Shown here piece after piece: positions 56,313 to 64,000 of a stretch of DNA of 64,000 nt. A program made the position numbers and the translations under genes. Below the pieces are notes generated by a model. The model was given only the letters and a program-made list of their open reading frames with translations. It had not been told where the DNA came from and did no database searches. How positions within the stretch are numbered: the first letter of the stretch is position 1; each line of letters opens with the position of its first letter. Source of the stretch: Pseudevernia furfuracea (lineage: Eukaryota > Ascomycota > Lecanoromycetes > Lecanorales > Parmeliaceae); contig JAIUPT010000038.1 of assembly GCA_022315425.1 (NCBI GenBank), positions 2,347,501 through 2,411,500 on the forward strand. Reading direction: 5' to 3'.

Positions 56313-58209
56313 CTAGTTTCCAAATCTCACCAGTCGGTCTTTGATAGCCGGGCCCAAAAGACTTCGCTTCTTGGAAGTCGACGATCCGGCACCGATGGGT
56401 GGTGGGAAAATCGCACTGAGAGACGAACCCATTAGCGAGGTCTTTGCACGGGAAGGGACGGGGTAAAGTCTTACCCATAATTGGGGGAGAATGCACTGGC
56501 ATTGTTCGCCGTCACCTGTAGAGACACATCGAGAGGGTCTCTCGTATTGCCTCCCGCATTGCCCTCGTACGACATGCCGTACTTCTTGCAAGCGGCGATG
56601 TGATCTTTCGGAACCGTGAGGTTGCCCAGGTGGTCAGGTGCTTCGACAATGGTGGCGACGAGACCAGATGTGATGTGGTACTCGATGTGACAATGGAAGA
56701 GCCAGACCCCGGGGTTGTCGGCTCGGAAACGCCATACGGACGAGGAGTTCTTGTTCAACATGACCGTGTCTCTTCGAACAGGGGTAGCAGAGACGTTCTG
56801 GTCGTAGACTCCGTCCCATACGCCCCCGGTGTCGGGATAGCCGCGCTGGAGCACTTGGTACTGATGGCCGTGGAGATGCATGGGGTGGAGATTCTCATGC
56901 TGGTTGTTCACCACAAGCTCGATGATTTCGCCATATTCTAGGACGAAGGGGTTGGCGTTGACACCGTAGACCACCGGGTCGGTGCTGTAGTTGCCAACTG
57001 TGAGGGCAGTGTAGAGAGATGGGACCTTTTGGGGGAGGTAGGTGATATTATTGATGGTGAAACGAGTGATGCCGTCAAAGGTCGCGTTTTCCAAGGTCAT
57101 CTCTATGCGTCGGTCCACGGGCTCAAGTAGAGGCATGCGGTCGTATGGTATGAGGTTATTAACCTCATCAAAGAACGTGAACGAGTAGAAGGTCTTTTGA
57201 GGCGGGAGGGGCTTCGCCTCGTCGTAGACGAGCCAAGCTGTAGCATTGCCGTTCCAGCCCTCGATCGACGGGACGCCGTTCGGTGGGAACAACATGTTGA
57301 CATCCAGAGTCGTAAAGATGACGAAGTTTTTGCTCGTGTCGTTCTTAGTCGTGATGAGTATGTCCCATCTTTGAGCGGGGGCCAGACGAAGAATTTCATC
57401 CCCCATGTAGTATTTCTCGGTTGTGACGCCATCGACTCCAACGGCGGTAAAAGGATGTCCATCAAAGTAGACAGCGACACCAGGAAAGTTCGCCATGTCG
57501 ATCATGTGAATCAGGTACGTCTTTCCTGGCAATACGTTGATGGTATTGTTCTGGCTGTCATTGATGAGGCCTGCAACTGGGATTGGCGCCTGCCCGGCTT
57601 GAATGCTGTTGTTGGTGACATCCGCCGTGGATTGGTAGTACTTCAGGAGTGTGGGCATCTCCTCATGGTACCAATCCGAGAAGGTCATTGTGATCTCTTC
57701 GTCGAAATGGTGGGGGAAATTCGGGTCGTGGATAATAAGAGGTCCCCGCAGACCGTCTGGGTATTGGCCTTGAGTATGCGAGTGGTACCAATAGGAGCCT
57801 GTCTGGTTGATCTGGTGAAGCTGTCAGTGCCGACGCTCAATTAGAGCGGTGTGCAGCTTACTGGAAAGGAGTAGGTGAAGGTGCTGTTCGGAGGCACTGG
57901 GCATTGAGCTGTTCCAGCGGAACCGTCCATGGTTGCATGACCATATTGGTTGAGTCCATGCCAATGAAGGCCGGTCGATTCGTTGCCAAGGTTGTTGTAG
58001 ATGGTGACAATAAGGTGGTCTCCGAGGTCAACGTCTATCTGCGGACACGGCCATTCACCATTGATCCCAATGGCAGGTCGAGGAAAAGCTCCATCGGGAT
58101 TCACGTTGACCCAGTCAATGCTCCAGTCGTACTTGACGACCTTTGCGAATGCAAGCTGACTGCAGCCCAACAAAAGGAGACCCAAGGTAAACATGGCGGC
58201 TGATGACAA
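56313..58209 (-). CDS. Fet3-like multicopper oxidase, probably secreted
   Basis: Exons 58209-57862, 57811-56475 and 56415-56313 give 595 residues. A signal peptide ends near AFA (residues 20-22). All four copper motifs are present: HWHGL (82-86), WYHSHTQG after intron 1, HPMHLHGH and HCHIEYHITSGL. The residue ten after the copper cysteine is Leu. Overall similarity is closest to fungal ferroxidases of the Fet3 type (DGLRGPLIIHDP, GKTYLIHMIDMANFPG, TINNITYLPQKVPSLYTAL). The Fe(II)-binding acidic residue in the AEPIP position reads GQAPIP here, and there is no C-terminal transmembrane helix; the protein ends in a basic RLVRFGN tail. It may therefore oxidise phenols or another substrate rather than Fe(II) for uptake. 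No FTR1 permease gene lies next to it. Confidence 0.87.
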
Positions 58210-59336
58210 GAAGTAGGAGAAGAAGAAGAAGATGAGGACAAGGGAAGTGACATATCTGCAGCCGGTGGCATGCAGGTATATATTAGAGATTCTGTCAGAT
58301 TACGGGATCGTTGAGAACGCTGACCGGTCGGATGTGACGAGGCCGAGACCATTGTATCACGCACTGAATCATCACAATCAAGAATTTCCAGCTCATTCCG
58401 GTCTTTGGAAGCGAAAGAACATGGAAGATTGTACGGGACCGGGTTGGCAGGCGCAGATGGTATTTTTGTACAGAGGACCGAAGTCACCGAAGGCCGCATA
58501 TTGCTTGTTCCTCGCTTAAAATAGTGCCCTGTGGATTTTTTTTCTCTTTTCTTCTTTTACCCGCAGTCCTGCAACTGAAGGTTCCTGGATCGCTCTTGTT
58601 GTTGTTTTTGTACATATAGATTGGCTTGTCGTGCATCGAGACACACTTGGATATGTCTTTTGGATTATGGCGGTGTAGGGAAAAGGAAGTAGGAGCCTAG
58701 TAGGCTTGGAGGAAGGAAAGCGGGAAAAAAAACGAGAAAAAAAAAAAACGGTCTGTCGGCAACGCTCGGCAACGGCAATCGATCCTGAAGGATGAGCCTA
58801 GGCTAAAGTTGGCTAGATTGAATATAAGCCCTCTGTTCGGCCATAGATCCAAAGATCTTAGGTATACAATGGTACATGTAAGTAACGATTGAATGATCTC
58901 AGAATGCCTGTTTCGGGCTCACTTAAACTTTTGAATGCCCGATATGGTCTGTAGTGCAGGAGATCTAGATTTAGCCGACCCTGGTGCAGTCTGCAGGGAC
59001 GGTCATCGACCTAGCTCGAGGCAAAACACCCGGCAGACCTGTCATCATGCCACCATACGCTCCGTATTCGCTTTTGAAATTGCTGGGTTGGTACTTTTGT
59101 CTTCCTGGTACCCAATCGTTTGACGCCCGTTTACCACATGTGCCGCTCCGGCAATTCGTATCTCCTCGTCTTCCTAGTGCAATCGCCTCGCCATAGCGAT
59201 CTGCCCATCACCTCACTTCCGTACGCAGCAAACTCTGCATCTATCTCGTCATCAGTCTCGGCGGAGTTTCACTCCCGGACTCCCCTGCCCCAACGAGGGT
59301 GAAACAGCTAACTGCCCATCAGGAACAACATGCACA
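58210..59336. other. Intergenic gap
   Basis: Promoter side of the oxidase gene and 3' side of the secreted protein. An A/G-rich tract lies at 58720-58750. The plus-strand frames at 58935-59302 are unconvincing. Confidence 0.4.
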
Positions 59337-60002
59337 TCAACCCCACTTCTCCGTAGCAAGGTCTACATCCATCTCATCATCACTCTCATCATCCTCCCAA
59401 ACCACCCTCCCGAACCCTAAATTCATCGTCGTCGAACCCGGCGCAAACTCCCCGTTATAGAACTTAAACTCCGTCTGCCAAAACCTGCCTCCATTAACCA
59501 AGTACAGCCTCAAGCCCACCACCACATCCCTCAGCTCCTCCCACGTAAACAACTTGCCCGCCTCATCATTATTCCTAACCATAAGCACGATGCCATCGCC
59601 CAAAGTCTTGGAGAACGATTGGTAATATCCTCCCTCCGGTGGGTATAATGGTTCGAAGCCTGGGATTGCAGGAGGGAGGTTTTCAATTTCCTCATCGATG
59701 TAGTCTTCCGCGACGGCGATGAGAGAGCGCGTGTGGCTGGGGTCGAGACTGCGGCGCATGCCAAAGCCGAGGCGGAGGACTGTGTCAGTACCGGGCACTC
59801 TGAAGCGATGGGGAAGGGGATAGAAGTTCCCGGAGGAGTTGGAAGAGATGGCGATGCTAAGCGGGTTGGAGATGTTGAGGGAGGTGGAGGTTGTGCTTTC
59901 ATCCGAGAGCAGCCGTGGAGTCGAGGTGTTACGCGCCAGTACCAGTGCTGTGAAGATTGTGAGAGGTAGGTAGCAGAGGAAGAAGGTCAGGATGCTGCGC
60001 AT
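59337..60002 (-). CDS. Small secreted protein of unknown function
   Basis: A 221-residue single-exon protein starts at the ATG at 60002 (MRSILTFFLCYLPLTIFTAL), a good signal peptide ending near VLA. The frame is open to 60077, but the added 25 residues would spoil the signal. After a Ser/Thr-rich stretch come FRVPGTDTVLRLGFGMRRSL, EDYIDEEIENLPPAIPGFEP and TWEELRDVVVGLRLYLVNGG. The C-terminal part contains FKFYNGEFAPGSTTMNLGFG, and the end is acidic. The layout (a FRVPGTxTxLxLGFG block, then a C-terminal beta-rich part) resembles an unnamed family of secreted fungal proteins. There are almost no cysteines, so it is not a classical cysteine-rich effector. Confidence 0.7.
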   Translation of the reverse strand: MRSILTFFLCYLPLTIFTALVLARNTSTPRLLSDESTTSTSLNISNPLSIAISSNSSGNFYPLPHRFRVPGTDTVLRLGFGMRRSLDPSHTRSLIAVAEDYIDEEIENLPPAIPGFEPLYPPEGGYYQSFSKTLGDGIVLMVRNNDEAGKLFTWEELRDVVVGLRLYLVNGGRFWQTEFKFYNGEFAPGSTTMNLGFGRVVWEDDESDDEMDVDLATEKWG

Positions 60003-60077
60003 TGTCCCCAACCAAAAGTTTGAGATAGAGGGAGACGATACCAGGTGCAGTAATAAAAGATTGGATCTCGTAGTCAT

Positions 60078-61632
60078 ATCTTATAGCAAGCACTGTGTGT
60101 GCATCCTCCGCAAAGATAAGAGATCGTGAAGTAGCGCGTCATGCGCCCCACATGATTCACGATCCATCGAGATTTTGAAACAAATTTGGAAATAGGCGCA
60201 CACGGAAACCGCTTAATTAGAAACATAAAGATCCATCAGCGCGAGCAACTCATGAACGCAGACATCATCGAGTCCACACAATTTTCGGAAAGCATAGGCA
60301 TATGCTGATCAATAATTTTGGCGGAACCATCAAGGCTCTAGGGCCTACCACAGTTCGGGTATTTCAGCTGTTGTACCCAGTACTACCGAGGCTAGCGATG
60401 AGCGAACGATCAGATAGGTGCCGGCCAGAGGAGATGAAATTTATCTCGGAGAGAGACTTACGTCTGCGCGACGAATCAACCCGTAAGATCGCCTCCGTTA
60501 CCGATCAGAGGATCCGCCATCTGCTGATGTTGGCACTGGATGACGAGGGCGTCGTCGGTACTGTGACATCAGCCCAGAATCAACGTAAGGCACTACATAG
60601 TGGCCACTCATTGTCGGGAAGTAGCCACATACTTCAACGGCAGACCTGGCGCCTCTTAAGACCCATTCAGACTGAGCTACGGTGTGCACCCTTGGGTAAT
60701 CTGCCAACAGCCATTGTTGAAGAGGCCGAAGGTTAGGGCGCATGGGTTCGGCGGGTCCATTAGGTTGCTAGGATTGGCGCAAGCGTTGCTTTCGCCGTGC
60801 TTCAGAGGGTTCGGATCGGAGGATAGAGAAATGCTACTTGAAATCTTGTCAGTGAGTGACTCGGCCACGATATGTGTATCATGCCACTGGCGTTTCCATC
60901 ATGACGATGGCCAAGTTCAGAGCGGTGGCGCCTGCGATAACGAGGGCTGCTTTTGCGGGTCCCGGGACTCCTGGTGATAAGTAGACGCCTTGCTTGCACC
61001 CCCGGCGTCTTCATGTGTTGGTCAGCATGTCAATATTGGCATTTCTAAGCTGCTGCTAGCTTTTTCTATGAGCTCCAATGGATGGCCGTGAAGAGTACAG
61101 AGAAGACATACGACAACGACTAGGGTGCAAAATGCGTGAGTCTTCATGTTAGATGTGCGCTGACAGTCTCGGATTGCTTTGAAGATATGAGCGAAGAACC
61201 ACCAGTGCCACTGCAGAGATAAATCTTGCATGGCAAAGCACAGCTGGCTTTCTAGAATTATGACGTCGATGAAACATGGAGCTTGGAAACGAGCAACTTC
61301 AAAAAATGCCATGTCTGGTGTACGTGACGGAACATTGTCATTACCGAAGCAGCGACACTAGGCGTTTGTACTCGAGATAGTGACAATTCATGACCCAGCT
61401 TGAGCAACGCCTTTGTTGGCGGTGACGACAATGATGCACTGATTCACTCAGAACGACTCTATTCCTGGATATGAAGACCGGCTCGGAAGAAGTCATGTTT
61501 CAGCGAGATGGTGTAGTGTTTGGGGTGCACGGGATCCTAGGGTGGCTTGGCGCCCGATCTCCATAGTTGCCCGTCGGGCCCGCCTCCTCTGCATTGACCG
61601 TCATTCTGTAGAAATGAGCCACAACAAATGAG
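60078..61632. other. Gene-poor region with a possible small secreted gene
   Basis: A minus-strand frame from 61147 reads MKTHAFCTLVVVVCLLCTLH, a signal-peptide-like start, but stops after 41 residues. Another minus frame (60677-60868) contains NACANPSNLMDPPNPCALTF and NGCWQITQGCTP, a cysteine-containing tail. If an intron joins them, this would be a small cysteine-rich secreted protein, but no clean donor-acceptor pair was found. The rest shows no gene. Confidence 0.35.
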
Positions 61633-63424
61633 CTACTCACATCGGTCTGTCGAGTCGGCACCAGATTTTTTTGATGGCTCCGGCTGCCTATGCCCAGCAT
61701 GTGGCACCAGCAAACGCACCTCTTCGCAAATGCTCTCGAAGTACGTTCTATGCAAGCGATCGACATAGAAAAGCTTTTGCAAGATATCGCGTGTCTCATT
61801 CCACTGCCAGCGCAACAAAGAGTAGGATCCCTCGGCGAGTTTGAACAAGAACCAATCTCTCATACGCTTTTCTTTCGATATCCATACACCGAACATAAAC
61901 GCCCAGACCAGAATTGAGGGGAAGCTTTTCCAAGATTCGCCGAGATCCAGACTGCTCAAGACTTCGTAGAGTTGAATCACCATACTGTCCATGATCATAG
62001 AGGGCCCGTAAATGTTGAATTGGTATCTGATAACGAAGATTGGTATTGTTACCCGACAGATCGATTGTATGTCGGAGTCTTGTCGAGAGAGGTGCGTAGA
62101 TAGAAACGTGATCAATTGGTGCTGGACACGCAGAGCCAAAGTCTCGAAGTATTCGACCTCGTCGAGCGTGACATCGATCCCTCCATTACACAACTCTCTG
62201 AATGCGACGACGACGCTCAGATCTCGGTATGCTTGAACCATACCTGGATCGAGCGATTCCTTGACCTCCATAAGCTCCATTCCAAGTAGGCGAAGGCTGG
62301 AATCGATTTTGGCGGAAATTCGGTCAAGTGTATTTTTGGGAGGCTTTGCTTTCATTGGAACGATCGGGAAGGATGGTAACGAGCGTCGTGTTGCAGCGAA
62401 TCCAAGGTCTCCGCTAAAGCGTCTTTCGTCAGCACGAAGCTAAACCTGACGGCGAGATTGTAGATTCAAAACATACAATAGCGCAACTTGAATGAGAAAC
62501 ACTGGTAATCCATTGAAGCCGCCTCGCAGGTTGATAAGGTCTCTGAGACCTTTCAAATGTACCTGAATTGCGTCCGAGTCCTCGTCTACAGCCAGCTGTT
62601 GGTACGATTGTGAGCCCGTCGCACATTACTGAAAGTGGGCGCGCTTACTTCATAACCAAATAGAGTAACAACCGTCAAGATGGTCGACAGTTGGGTTGCA
62701 TCCAAGACACTCTGCAATTTGCGGTTGATCAAGTTGATACTCGCCATTTTATGAGACTGGAGCTCTGCAAACGCGCTCGACGGATCAAAGGGTTTGACAT
62801 GCTTTAGCTTGAGGGTACTGGAGGTGATTCCCAGGAGCGCGTGCAGCAAAGCAGGCTCGATGAATGCTTGCGGGATGACTGTTTGATTCCAAGCCTGATT
62901 AACGGCCGGGATCGGGAAGACCTCTGGAATGATCTCCTCGGTGTCTTCAGAGAGGATCAATCAGCCTGCAGACTGCCAATAGGGCTAGGGTGGATCAAGA
63001 AAGGTATAATATATCTCTTACAAAATGCTAGCAATGCCCTCCTCGCTGGATTCAGGGGAAGCAAAGACTGTGGGTAAGGATCAAGGCTAGCAGGTATACT
63101 CGCATTTGTAAGGATGGTGTCGATTGCGAAATCATAGTTCAATGGAGGCAAAGTGTGACCTTGAGATGCTGAGGAAAGTCGAGAATCGGGTAGACCATGG
63201 TTGGCCTGTCGAGATCGCGGGACCTGGGGTGGAGATAATGGTCTTTTGTCTGGCGGGAGCGTGTAATCACAGGCACGGCGGTACCTGATGCAAGCGCAGC
63301 AAACAGGTTGTCCCTCATCGCACCGGACGTACTTTTGCTTGCAAGTCTGGCACACGCTCCAAACGCTCCAAGGCTTTGTTTGTCTTTTCTGGTTGCCTGT
63401 GTTCATCATACCCCTCTGACGCAA
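61633..63424 (-). CDS. Zn2Cys6 transcription factor with fungal-specific domain
   Basis: Exons 63424-63022, 62944-62649, 62595-62477 and 62413-61633 give 532 residues. The zinc cluster CQTCKQKYVRCDEGQPVCCA followed by CIRYRRACDY (about 25-54) has the C-x2-C-x6-C-x6-C-x2-C-x6-C spacing. A Pro/Ser linker follows. From residue 135 the fungal-specific regulatory domain reads TEEIIPEVFPIPAVNQAWNQ, then FIEPALLHALLGITSSTLKL, AVDEDSDAIQVHLKGLRDLI and NLRGGFNGLPVFLIQVALL. The 77-bp first intron (GTAAGAG to CTCTGAAG) was chosen because it alone restores the family frame; unspliced, the frame ends at TGA. It is a nuclear DNA-binding regulator, probably of a nearby or metabolic gene set, but no target is evident. 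The C-terminus carries aromatic helices as usual. Confidence 0.8.
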
Positions 63425-64000
63425 TCCGACTCAAGGACATGGTAGTGTGTAGACTGGCTTCAACTATATATACTCAACGTGTCAATTCTCATACGGTAGA
63501 TGGGCCTATTGACGAGCACCGATCAGGCTTGCGAATAACACATGTCGACTCCAAATGGTTGGTGGCTTGCACTAGCCCTCTATTTGACGGCTATTATTTA
63601 CAATGTACAGCCTATGATAGGCGTTTATAGATCGTAATGATATGCGCCGTCTTGCGTCTGCCCCAGCTGTGGTTGTCCGGATAATGTCGGTGCCAAGTGT
63701 AGGGACTCCAATTGGCCGCCTCCTGCACGCCACGTAATTGTTAGATGTGAAGAAAGACCAATTGTTTACTGGACACACAATGCTTCGTTACAAGTTAATC
63801 TTGCTGAAACGGAAAGAGGGGTTCAGAAAGACGAGAGAAGAGGAAAGATCACCAGATGAAGAATGATTTCGGTTGAACCTCGGCGCTACGTTCTCGGACT
63901 CCGGTCGAGTCCGGTCTTCCCCCACACCTCTGATCTGTCCCTCTCTATGTATTCTCATACAACATGGTCTGTACCAATGACCGATACCACCAAGATGACC
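63425..64000. other. Window end, no gene seen
   Basis: Promoter side of the transcription factor and unassigned sequence. The short frames at 63376-63630 and 63572-63778 are not supported. Confidence 0.4.

Noticed and set aside
1..64000. CRISPR arrays, bacterial operons or Shine-Dalgarno sites
   Set aside because: The window is eukaryotic nuclear DNA with spliceosomal introns; no array-like direct repeats with spacers were seen.

Overview
The window is nuclear DNA of a filamentous ascomycete. Protein-coding genes carry short GT-AG introns (mostly 48-80 bp) with CTAAC-like branch points. The gene content is typical of Pezizomycotina: PTH11-type rhodopsin, HET, DUF6594, Zn2Cys6 factor, fused tryptophan synthase. 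Gene style suggests Dothideomycetes, but that is inference. I reconstructed exon joins by hand and checked that the reading phase is kept.

Layout. (1) 0-4.3 kb: a decayed PTH11-like receptor gene and a small membrane-anchored Lys/Glu-repeat protein, followed by simple repeats. (2) 4.3-15.5 kb: a compact housekeeping block. It holds RXT3 (histone deacetylase complex) divergent from BTN1/CLN3 (vacuolar membrane protein), ARG8 (arginine synthesis) divergent from an SDHAF4-type succinate dehydrogenase assembly factor, and bifunctional tryptophan synthase. (3) 15.5-16.8 kb: a gene-free strip with a TAGGG array and many G/C homopolymers. (4) About 16.8-52.3 kb: an accessory-looking region. It contains five members, intact or broken, of an F-box-like paralogous family; a broken HET gene that has lost its HET core; a second frameshifted HET fragment; a 763-bp hAT-like element with 8-bp target duplications; a caspase-like gene; a DUF6594 gene; and several decayed unknown genes. 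Scattered among these are intact genes: a five-exon secreted protein, a DHCR24-like FAD oxidoreductase, a BLOC1S1/GCN5L1 homologue, a GPI-anchored repeat protein and an NmrA-like protein. (5) 52-64 kb: repeats and low-complexity DNA, a Fet3-like multicopper oxidase, a small secreted protein and a Zn2Cys6 transcription factor.

How it fits together. Region 2 is ordinary metabolism and chromatin. Region 4 combines HET, caspase-like and DUF6594 genes, families tied to fungal non-self recognition and cell death, with a locally amplified unknown family and frequent gene decay. The best candidate for something undescribed is that family (about 17-35 kb). It has two shared blocks, an F-box-like start followed by a GPR+IYP-type motif, and a C-terminal LDFTEAYxPDGEYLGV-type motif. 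One copy is directly abutted by the hAT insertion.
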